From the NCBI GenBank assembly GCA_009760855.2, contig WPIO01000342.1:1-64000 (forward strand): a DNA stretch of 64,000 bases, written 5' to 3'. This document shows, one piece after another, positions 21,649-33,600 of the stretch. Below the pieces are notes generated by a model. It ran no database searches, was not told the origin of the DNA, and saw nothing but the letters and a program-made list of their open reading frames with translations. The stretch comes from Cristatella mucedo. Its lineage: Eukaryota > Bryozoa > Phylactolaemata > Cristatellidae. Position numbers and translations under genes: made by a program. Position 1 is the first letter of the stretch; the number at the start of each line of letters is the position of its first letter.

Positions 21649-24600
21649 ATGTTTACCATACTGTTGCAGACCGCGCTTGTTCACTTCGCCAGCGGCTTGC
21701 GCGACTCCGTTCAAGGAATTACTTGTTTTAAAGCAGCCGGAGATGATAATGATGCTCTTCACAAGAGGTCGCGCAAGACACAGGGGCAGTCAGTGCTCGC
21801 TGCTCGACGAGGCGAACCAGCGAAAGTGGACAGAACCCCGCAGTAATACGCGTACCGCGATGAACGTCGTGCGCAAAAGTGTGGTGTGATTGCTCGGTTT
21901 TGTCTGTTCGCAGAGGCAAAATTTCGTGTGTAATCCACACCATGGTGTAGAACTTTGCCCCCCCCCACCCACGCGTCCGCGTCATAACTGTCGCAAAACT
22001 GCCCCGTTGTCTCTGACCCTCGTTGTTTCTACAACTTCTTAGCACATGGCAGTAGAATTGCCACATTATGTTAGTTATCATTGGCTAAATGTGGCATTTT
22101 TATATCCAGCAACGCTGACACGTCTGCTTTGCTGCCGGCATTGTGACTCATCTTCGTTAACTTCTGACTTCTCTCATAACTATGTAATGTATCTCCGTCT
22201 GTAACTCCACAAAGTCATAAAGACCATGTGGGTGTTAGGCAGGAGTTTTTTTATAGCGCACTAACAGCCTAAGCGGCTTTCGGCACGCATTCGGTAGCCA
22301 ACAGACCGTCTCACGCAACGAAGAGAAAGTGGGAAGCATAGCAGAGTCAGGAGAGCAGTTGAGGTAGTGAGTAGCATAGAAGTAGCAGCTCAGGACCGCT
22401 GAAAAGGATGTGCTATAGTCGGCAGTAGGAGATTAGTTGTCGTTGTGTAAGAATTGTGTAAGTGAGTTCCATAGTCTAGGACCTGCAGAGCTAAAGCTTC
22501 TGTCGCCAACTGTCTTTAAGAGGAGGAATGGGACAGCTAATTTATTGTTCACACAGGACCTGAGGGCGCGAACAGGCTGAAACTGATGCAGCAGTTCAGC
22601 TAGGTACGAAGGAGCCAAGCCGTGTCGGGCCTTGTGGGTCAGCGTAAGAACTATTCTCCTCATTAGCTTGTGCTGATATGGTCTTCGTTCTTACCGAGTT
22701 GTGTGGGGTGCATTCTGTTAACCGTGACGGTGGCATGCTGCACGTGTGATGATCTGTATACTACCCCCTCACTATTGCACCCATTTTATGTGTTCTCATG
22801 TAATAATGAAAATAAATGGTGCAAGTGCTCTTGCTTTAATGCGTCCATAGCTCTCACCTGTCTTCGGCAGTATAATTGGGATGCAAACTAATTGCCCTTG
22901 GCTGGGCATCACGTCGCTTTGTGCAAGTACTCTGGCAAATGCCATTCCGTGTTTTCTAGATCAACCAAAGCAGTGAATACCATGATACAGTGCACGCTGT
23001 GGAATGGTGGCCTATGCGGGGTAATGCCTTATCTTGGCTACTTTGACCGTAGTAGTGGTGGTACTCCCATCATCTGTAGCCTGCTAGCCTGCTGCCTCCT
23101 AGCACCATCATATGCTGCCTGCATAAAGCACGTGTTTGTCTGCTTTAGTTACAATTTGTTTTTTTGTAAGACCTGAAAGCAGTTGCTCGTCTTTGGATGT
23201 TGGCCTGCCATGTGATGTGGTGAACTATATATGACTCGTACGAGCTTGCTCACCAATCCGAAAAAAACAGCCTTTCTTTGTGTGCTGTTACTTGAAGCCA
23301 CTTGATAGCATGTGCATACTCCATTACAATAATAGCATGACTAGCCCTGTTGCATTTCCAGCCACCTGGCTCAGGCACCATGATAGCTCAGGAGTTAAGG
23401 TGCCTGCTCCTCACGACCGAGGTCATGGGTTTGAATCCTGAAGTGGGTGATCCTTTATTGCCAATTGCAAGCAGTGGTGATAGCCATTAAGGTTCATCTG
23501 CCACTATACAAATGAGTCTATTAAATCAGCCAGTATTTTTTTATCAATTTAAAAAAAATCAGTAGGCTGTAGCATTTTGCCTTGCTGACAGCGACCTTCC
23601 TCCTTTTTCCAACTTTTGGCTTTGGGCTGCTAAGGATTATTTGTTTTATGTAGGGCAGGCTTCAGGCCAACCATTTTACTTGTCATCTCCATCAATGATT
23701 GTCTTCACATTCCACAATGTGGCTTGGCAAGCAATCTTGAGCTTGGGCATTGAGATGACATTGCTTGTAAATCTAGCTTGCAATCCATGTCATGCTTGAA
23801 TCGGTAGCTGCCTAATGTATCATCATTATCTTCAGCGTCCTGGCGTATCCTGAGCAATGAACTGACTTCTTTTGTTTGAGGGAGTGTTATTATGGTTAGC
23901 TGTTTGTCCCATGATTCATTGCAGAAGGATAGTAGTCCAAACTAGCTCGGTCTTGTTCATCAGCACTGGTTTTACTAGTGTTGAGCTATGTCTTGCACAT
24001 ATTTCACTCACGGTCCTCTGCTACACCATCCAGTAGCATGCACTTCTCGCCAGCCACTTGGTATGAAGCAGCAATTTCGCGACTTGAAATAGGTTTTTTG
24101 CCACTCTTTCGGTGCTGATCGATCATGCATATTTTCAGCGCACTCCTAAGCATAAGAGTTGCCATTGCATTTCCGTGTGGTGCTAATAAAGTGGTGCCCT
24201 TATACACACACGGAGGTTAGCTGAACTTGCCTACTGCCCTTTATATACTGGTTTGTTACTTCCCTTCATATATTGTGTGTAATTTGATGTGTCCATTGCA
24301 ATAATTATGTGCTATTTTGTTGCAGCTTAGCCTTCTATTTTTCTGGATGGTTATGCTACCTATCCTCGAATATGCTGCTACGTTATCAGGTAGGACAAGC
24401 AGCTGATTTTCACTGACTTGGCCGTAAGGAAATCCTAGCAGTATATTCAAACACCTGCCATTTGTTAACAGGCTTGTCGGCAGCACGTCATGTGACATTC
24501 TGGTCATGGATACAGACGGTGGCTTCATATGCATTCCATGCATTGTGGCTGATTCCAATGACACTTCTAGGAAAGATCGTTAACAGCATTTGGTTTCAGG

Positions 24601-27600
24601 TTCGCTCTATTTACTTATTCACCTGCTGCTATGCTACCTCCTCTTACGACAGCATAGCCAGTGCTTCTGATGGGAGATGGGCAGGAGACCTGACTCTGCC
24701 ACACACAAGTCGGTCGGTGCAGCAGCCGCTTGACTGCACCTTCCGTTTAGGATTTGGCTGATGTAGCATGGCTAATGGTACCACGAAACCAGAGACGCTC
24801 GCGACTTCTTGCACCTCCAATGAGCATGTTCCTGGCAGACATTGTATTCAGCCTGTTGGCGGAAGTTTTCTTCCTCATTCAAGGCGAAGTCCTTCTTCAC
24901 CTCCAGGTACTGCTCTGCTGTTTCGTGCTGCCTATTTGAAGAATAGACCAGTTATGTCGTGCCAGAGGCAGTATGAGCTAGACTGAGATTGGTGTCTTCG
25001 TAGGACCTGTTTCCAGCCTCCATTCCAGCTGGAAGGCTGCTGGGGCCACTCAACTGGCTGCACACAAGCCTGCTATACTCCATGTATGCTTTTGAATATA
25101 AGTGGTACTATGAAGGTAAGCTCTCGTTGCTCATATGTCAGAATGAATACAATAAAAGCTATTCCCAAGCCACAGAGGTTCCTTAAAGCCAATCATCCAT
25201 TACCAGTATCCAGTATCCTTGTGAAACAGCAGCAAGACCAGAAATAAAAAATAAAAACTACTTGACCGATGCAATTACTATTGTATTACTATATAATTAG
25301 TAATTACATATTACTTTATTGCAACTACCTTTTGTGCTGCACAGTTAGCTGTTGAGCTGCTTGTCTGATAGCTCATGACAGCTGTACTGGGCAGCATTCG
25401 GTTAGGCTGCCGGAAGGCTTCTTTCTATGATCACTGGTTGGAATGGGAGAGTTGCTGTGATGCTCACCTTCGGTGCAGGAGATCAGGCTTTCACAAGACC
25501 TGGGAAATGAATCATTCCTTTGTCGAAGCATGGTGAAAGCTGCGCTGAGTTCATTTGTACTCACTTCAAGATGTTGGCCTAGCGTTATTTCCTGCCAGTG
25601 CTCAGCTAGAGTAGTATCAGTCTTTTTGGTTGGAACTTAAGAGAAGCATTTTAAGGTGCAGCACATGCTTTTAACCAGTCGGCTTCTGCTGTCGTCTATT
25701 CAGGTTACGTAGCATGGTTTAACCTTTTTGATTCATAGCTTAGGTGGCTAATGTGCCTCATTCTGACCTCTTGCCACCCTTCAGACATAGTTTTGCTAGC
25801 AACACTGCCTTTTCAGCTCATTTGGCCAACTGACCTTGATTTAGAAAACAAATGAACATCCTGGTGCTGATTATATCATCTGACTTGACATCTAAGTAAA
25901 GCCTAGGTTGGAACATGCAACAGTTTTTGAGTGATTGAAAATGTCACTATACTTCATTGTAGCACTGGTTTTTTATGGAGTATTGAATTGAGTTCTGTGT
26001 TAACTATTTGAACAGTAGAAATAGCGATTGCCTTGAAAGAGTAGGGTTAGCTTAAATACTACCAGAGCATCCCAGATGGGAGTTTTAGGTAGTTGAGATC
26101 ATCAGACACGCAGGTTAATGTAATGTAGATGCAACAATTCTGGTGTTGATTCTCAAGGCCGGCTGCATATTTGTCGAAAGAATATATTTGACCCGTTAAG
26201 CAATACGGTTCTACCAACCCGATTATACCAGTCACAGATAAGGAGTCAGGCTATCATCGATAACCATCTTACTGTGTCAGAGACTCTTACAGTAAAGCAA
26301 TCATTAAATGAAGTCTGAAAATGGCCATTGCATACTGTATGAAATATATGGATTAGCTAGGAGTTCTAAAAAAATTCTCGGCAGTGTCAAGCTAATACTA
26401 CTGTAATCAACACGATACTAAGTTTGGTTTTATAGCCGATTTTACTCCAGCTAGAGGCTATAGTGAATCCTTTACAGTGTAGCATGTTGAACCAATTAGC
26501 TTGGATACTGGGAAACTGCTGACCTGCTTACCTAGCATCGATAACGGCTGCTTGCTTTTGTCATCCTGAATAACTTGAAGGAAAAATAAACCCGAGTCAC
26601 GGCTGCTGACCGAAATCGCTAGGAAGCTGGAGACTGCAGTGAAGTTTCATGAGGCAATAAATAAGCAAATTTTCTGATCTTTTTAACTGGAAACAGGAGC
26701 ATATTGTGAATCGACAACCCAGCGATAGCTACTCACCTGAATTTCCATTTTAGTGCTTACATTGTGAGCACAGTTGCATGGTTGGACGGTGTGTGCTACC
26801 AGCAATGATAGCTGAGTCCTGTCAAGCTCACTGGTAAGTAGGAAGAGAGCTAAATTAAATCCATAGCTAAACTGTGGGGCTTATACAAGAGATGTTATAT
26901 ATTATAATAATACGAATAATAATGATTTTGTTTAGCTCTCTCAGATAACTTATTCTTTCTAGGCACATTAGATTTCTTTAAAGGAAGCATGTTTTACTAT
27001 ATCTTTAGTGATAACATGCTCAGCATGCATAAGTACACAAAGGATAATTCACACGGACCCACCAAATTCTCTGAGGTGCGTGTGTTTTTACTCTCTTAAA
27101 TGGATGTTGTGGCATCAGTCGGGAGTAAGTTTCATGCTTTATGAGCATGGGAACTAAAGGCACTGTCTCTGCAGAATTTAAGGTTAGTTAGAGGCACATC
27201 TAAACTACTTAAGAAAACGGCCACTATTATGCCTAGCCTGATTAGGAAGTCATTTGAATAGGTATGCTGGAGCAAGAGAATGAAGGGACCTACCAGTGAG
27301 TGACAAAATCCCGAGTTGGATATGCTGTTTGAGGGGTAGTCAGTGCAGGTCGGTAAAAAGTGATGTACTATGGCAATGTCGAAGTTCGCGATAGACAAGC
27401 CCATATTCGGTGTTATGTACCAACTATGACTGCCGTATTGCACATGCTGTAAGCTCTGCGAATAGTGAGTTACTAAAGTCGAGTCGCGATGTCTCGGTAT
27501 ACCCATAACTTGTATTTGAGTTTTATTGGTATTTCATTCAGGAAAGTTTGCTGCCCCCTTGCTCTAATGTTAGCAATGCATGCATCAAGATAGCCGAGAG

Positions 27601-30600
27601 AGGGATAGGCTAGTAGGCTTGGAGAGATCACAGCATAGGTGCAGCTGTTACTTGAATATGAATGAAAGCCTAGATTGTGCTTTGTAATTGCATCGGCAAC
27701 AGGAAGGGTATTCATAGTGAATAGAAGTCGACTAGTCATCGATCCATCAGTTACCGCCCCCCCCCTCGTTTTTTAGTGGCTCCTCGGATGACTGCTGCCA
27801 GTTAATATCAGTACTCGGAAGTCTCTTTTTGAGATATGGTCTTAAACGATTTTAATTATACCCAGGCAACATTAGAGGTGCCCATGAAGTACTTGGTGAT
27901 CAATAATATCAAATGCCACTAAAGTATCCAGTTCAGTGAATATGCTGATGCTCCGTGGCATTTGCAAAACTGCTTACAAAAGAAAGGACTCGTTGAGGGT
28001 ACTTGCGTACTGGGGAAAATGGAAATCTTGGTTGATTGTGGTTTAATTTTTTTTCCCAGCTCCAAATGTCAGAATTACAAAATGTCCCATGAATACCATA
28101 AATGTTTTGCCATGCCCACTGGGGGCATCATCTCCTTTCTCTTGCATTCATAGCTTAAAGGAAGCCACCGTGCTTACTGGTAGGCAGAAACTGCCTGATG
28201 CGGATAGCCACTAGCAGCTGCTCATTCTGCCTTTTCCCAGCATTTGCAGTTACCCCCTGCAAGAGTGGCTTTCTTTTGCTCATAATAATTGAGCTTTGGC
28301 CTGGAGTTGATACCTGCTGTACCAAAGAAGCTTAAGAGTAGTGAGTTATCAGCAACAGAGGAGCTGGATAGCAAAAGATGAACGATCGCCAGCTTAAAAA
28401 TCGAGATTGCCAAAATGCTAAGGAAATGGGGCCAGAATGACGGTTGTCATCTCCTACAATTAGGATTATGAAAACATTTACTTTTGCACCACTAATTATT
28501 CTCTTTGGGGTATGTCAGCTACAGTGGTACTAAAGATAACCTGGCTGCTTAAGCAGCTGCATCATTTGATGTGCTTACTAAAGCACTGCTGTCCAGGAGT
28601 CTATATGATATTCATTTCTCTATCAGTATGATTTCTTGGTGCACTATTGTTGCTATCAGGTGTGAACTAAGTTGCCTTGTCATATTCTTGTTGTATGGGA
28701 ACATGCCTTGGCCTTGTGGGCCCACATTCAGTGTAGTCTCAAGCAGCAACAGAAATTTTGCAACGGCACAGATCGAAAACAATCCTGCCGAAGCTTTTTT
28801 GTTCCAGCAGTTGTGTAAAGGTCACCTAGCGACCTAGCAAATGCTTAGCTAGCTCTCGAGTTGTGGTGCTTAATAGTAAGACTTTGTTGCCCAATGTTCA
28901 TTCATCATTGCCACTCGATTAGTACTGGCGCTGCTGCTCTTTACCCTGCTGATTTTTTAACTCGACTGTCATTTGGCCTGCCGCCTTACTTTATGTTTGC
29001 CTGCATGCCATTTTAACTATATTGGCTGGCAGTGAATGGTTGACTTGAAAATTTGTAAGATGTCATATGAGGTTGGGGGGGTGAAGGCAGGGTTTACCAT
29101 TGGAAGACTTTTGAGTTCTGTTGAACCAGACCACTTACACTTTCCTTGCAGATACATTCTCTTCATAAGGAGTTGACGATATTGGCCAGCCATGATTAAA
29201 CTAAATGGCTGGAATATTGTTGTGCTACCTATCGTTCAGCTTTCAGGAGTTCCATTGGATCCCTCTTTTTCTTGACTCGGTAATAATCGAAATCTTCTTT
29301 GCCGATGGCCCGCTGAAATAATCACTAACCTACTACAAATAACTTAATATGGGTTCAGTGTATTCCTTTATTTGTTATTTGGCATATTGCAGTCAACGTT
29401 TTGGCTTGAGGTTATATCTAATAATCTCCATGCAACATGCTGAACGCATTATCAGAATGTGTGCTCATCCCGAAACTTAGATGGCCGACTATTAAAACGC
29501 ACGGCTTGCCCACTTGGACCTATTGCTGCTGTTCTTGTCAGCTGCTTTGTAGGTGTATTTGTATCTGTAGGTGGTTCCCTATTTTATGGGCTGCTTCTCT
29601 AGCTGTAGCAAGTAGCTGATGTTCACCCTACTGTGTTTGCACGTTCAGGCACGGGTGTTAAAGCCCGCATGAATATGGTGGAGTCGCAGTGGCTATACTA
29701 CTTTGGATTTGGCTTGCCGCTCACTCTGCTGACGTCTTATCCAGAGTCTTACTTCACGAGGTACGTGCTATTGCTCAAAATACCTTGGGATAGTAAGTTT
29801 GAGTCCTGCTGCAGACAAGTCTTTATTACTCACTGCAAGCATAGTGATACTCACCTTTAACGACCAAGGTCAAGGTGAACACATTTGATGACAGAGGTCG
29901 TGGGCTCGCCCTGTAGCATATATGAAGCATCTGAATATAGATCAAGTTCTCATATAGTGCTATACAAATTAATAATGTTTATTTATATGTATAGGAATTA
30001 TAATAATAATACATTTGATAAAGCGCCCTCAGAGAACTCAATCTCTTTCTAGGCGCTTTACAATTGCTGCAAACTGCTGAGGCTATTCTGCTGCTATGTT
30101 AATGAGACTGTTGCATCAGCAGACCTGTACATTATGGCTGCCTGCTGGGCCGTGATAGCCCAGGAGGTAAGGTGCTCGCTCTTTACGACCGAGGTCGTGG
30201 TTTCGAATCTGGCAGTTGGGCGATCCTGTATTGCCAACTGCAGGCTGTGATTATAGACGTTAAGGCTCTTCTGCTGCTATGCAAATTAGGCTGTTAAATC
30301 AGCTTTAAAAAGTGCATTCCTCTCGGCTTACATGACAGTTTGCCCTTGCTGAATTCGCATTGCCAACATTTTATATTGTAGGTGTGTATTATTCTCACTC
30401 GGGTTCCCTTGGCTAATATTGGCTGCATTCTGCGCTGACGAGAAAGCTCTAAACTTGCTGTGAGTACTTGCCAGCCACATGTCCTCTCGATCAGAGCAAA
30501 CTCACCGAAGGCCCTGCGGCACTTCATTGTTCAGTGTCTTGCTGACGTCACGTCATTTCTTTAAACAGCTTTGTTGCTAATGGGTAGTGCTATTCAGTGT

Positions 30601-33600
30601 GCACGGACACGTTGCATCTAAAAATTAGTATATGTGTGTTTCATTCGCGTGTGCTTCAGCTTGCTTGTTTTGTTGTTAGTGCTCCACAGCGAGTCAGTTA
30701 TTTTTAGTATAATTTGATAATTTGTCGTGCCTGTTGGAGAATTACCATGTCAATGCACACCTTGTACGTGTTTGGCTTTTAATCCAAAGTTCTGTTGCAT
30801 GATCCCAGGTGAATCATAATTTGTCATCTCATAATGGTCAAAGCACCCATCTACAAATGTTCCATGGGTTGCCGGCTCGGCAAAAAGGACCACAGCAATA
30901 TGTGGGCTTGCTATGCACCATGTCTTAAAGTGCTCATATCGAAACAGCTGGTTCAGCTCCTGCTGCAAGTAATAGCTGTGACAGTAGTCTCCATTGCATT
31001 TCCTGAGCAAGCTGTGCATTACTTCTTGAAAAGTATACTTGGAAGGTCTGCATCGCCTATCAATGCAATTTGGTGATTGGATGTTTATTGTTACGAAGCA
31101 TGAGAGTTGTTTTTTCCGTGGTCTTTGATGAAGTGCAGTAACGTCTAAATGACAGTGATAGTTAGCGATTCCGTTGTGCAAAACACACAAATTGCTTTTC
31201 AAGCCTTGTGCTTGAACACTAGCTGTCTTTTGCATCAGAACCCCTGGTTTGGCCGAGGGTTAATGTACTGGCCTTTGACAACCAAGGTCGTGGGCTCGAG
31301 CCCTGCAGCGTAAGTGCCTAAATAGAGAATAAGTACTCCTAGGAAGCTATACAAATGAATTATATACATACATGCATACATACGTACATATTTGGTGAGT
31401 CGTGATGGCACACCAGGTAAGGCGGTTGCTTTTCACGACCTCGGTCCCGATGTCGTGGGTTCGAATCCTGTGGTGGGCTATCCTTTATTGCCACTGCAAG
31501 CGGTGTTGATAGCCATAAAGGCTCTTCTGTCGCTATACAAAAGAGGCTATTAAATCAGCTAGTATTTATTTTATTTATTAATACATATATACATTGCCCT
31601 CCAAAAGTTTCTATTAATAATAATAATGTACTTGATAAAGCGCCCTCAGAGAACTTAATCTCTTTCTAGGCGCTTTACATTTGCTGCAAAGGGAAATGCA
31701 ATTGAATGGTAAGTAAAATCATGCTTGAAAAACAAACAAAATGATTAACATGGTTAGGGGTGACACGCACAGGGTCAGCATGCAAATGTGGTTAGTGGCA
31801 GCATGCACAGTGTCAGCACGCATAAGTACGTGAAGGACGAATCACATGGACCCACTAAATGCTGTCCTAAATAGGTGTGTTTTTAAGTTCCTTTTGAATG
31901 TGGTCAGGTCAGGGGATGTTCTGACGCAGGTCGGGAGGGAGTTCCAGGCTTTGGGAGCATACGAACTAAATGCACGGTCTCCAAAGGATTTAAGGTTTGT
32001 ACGAGGTATTTCTAGACTGTTGGAATCCGAAAAGCGGGTGGTACGATGCTTGGCCTGATGGGGGAGTATGTCGGACAGATAAGCTGGAGCCATAGAATGA
32101 AGGGACCTAAAAGTGAGCGACAAAACCTTGAAGTCAATCCGTTGCTTGACTGGTAGCCAGTGCAGGTCGGCGAGAAGTGGAGTAATGTGGCAACTTCGAC
32201 GCTCACGGCAGACAAGCCTAGCTGCAGAGTTTTGCACCAGCTGCAATCGCCTGATTGCACATGCTGGTAGGCCACACACCTGGTGCACCGATCTAAGTTC
32301 GGATGTTGCCAATGCCAGTATTTGAGTAAGTCGTTGCGCTAGATTAATTATTAAATTATAGCAATCTATCAATATAATTTTTCTGTTAGTTGCAGTGTGC
32401 TACGTTTGGCTTAGTGAGTAACTGCATTTGCCGGTAACCGAGTCTACGGTTCCCAAGTCAACAGGTGGGGTGATATGATCTTGTTACTAGCCCACGTCTC
32501 TTGGATGCCATCCAGCAGAATCAATTTTTGGCTGATTTCATCACTGGCGATGGCATGGCCAATGGTGGTTTAAGGTACTGGATGTCTCCTTGACCTGCTG
32601 GGGCCAGCCCCTGCCATATTGCCGGTCGCTATGCGACCAGAACGTTCTGCCAGTTGCACAGCTTTCTGAGGGTGCAAGAGGGGTTTTTAAGTCGCCATGC
32701 AGAGATGGCCATTAAAATCGCGAAATAATGAGGCGACTGAAGATCTCAGTGGGTACCGGTAGGAACATTATTAGGATTACCTCTGGAATATGGTAGAGCA
32801 GAAGCACTACTTTGCTCGGGTCGCCCTCGAGTAACTTCTCCAAGGGAGGACCGGCTCCTCAAAAGATGGCTCTGACACACTTGTTTTGCTACTGATAAAA
32901 GGCACTGCCAGAGTCTCTACCGAACTATTGGAACGGTCGTAAGCCAAAACACCATGCGTCGCCCGCTTGACGAACAAGGACTGAAGTTTAAGCAATTGGT
33001 TGCTGTGCAGCACAAAAAAGCAAGGCTGGATTTTGCTTTCGGATCCCAGCATTTGACAGCTGACCTTCGGAGCAGAGTGCTGTGAACTGATGATTCCAAA
33101 TTCAACGTCTATATGTGTGTGAAAACGAAATATGTTCACCGGCAAATGAGTGCCGCCTACATGGATTTTTATCTGAAAAAGACCGTGAAATTCTTAGGTG
33201 TAAGTGTAATGTATGAGGTTACTTCTCAACTTCCGGTGTTGGGCGTCTGCACAGGATTCAAGGAATCATGAATTAAAATGTCTATGTTGACATTGTGCAG
33301 AATGTTGGCTTGCCATTTGCTTACACGTGTGTCGATTTCTGTAGACAGCATGACGACGATCGTAAGCACACTGCTGTGGTGGTTAGCAGTTGCTCACGAA
33401 CCATGCCGACTAGGGCTTCGAGCCAATGTAGGTCATGCAGTGGCCAAGCCAAAGCCCGGACTTGTTGAACCCAATAGAACATCTGTGGAACGAAGTCGAA
33501 CAAGCTGTAAGGTTCAGAGTTCTCCAGCGCTTGAAACCTGACGAGTTGTTTGAGGTTTTAAAGGATTACTGGGCATCAATTCCTCCAGAACTCTGTCGGA

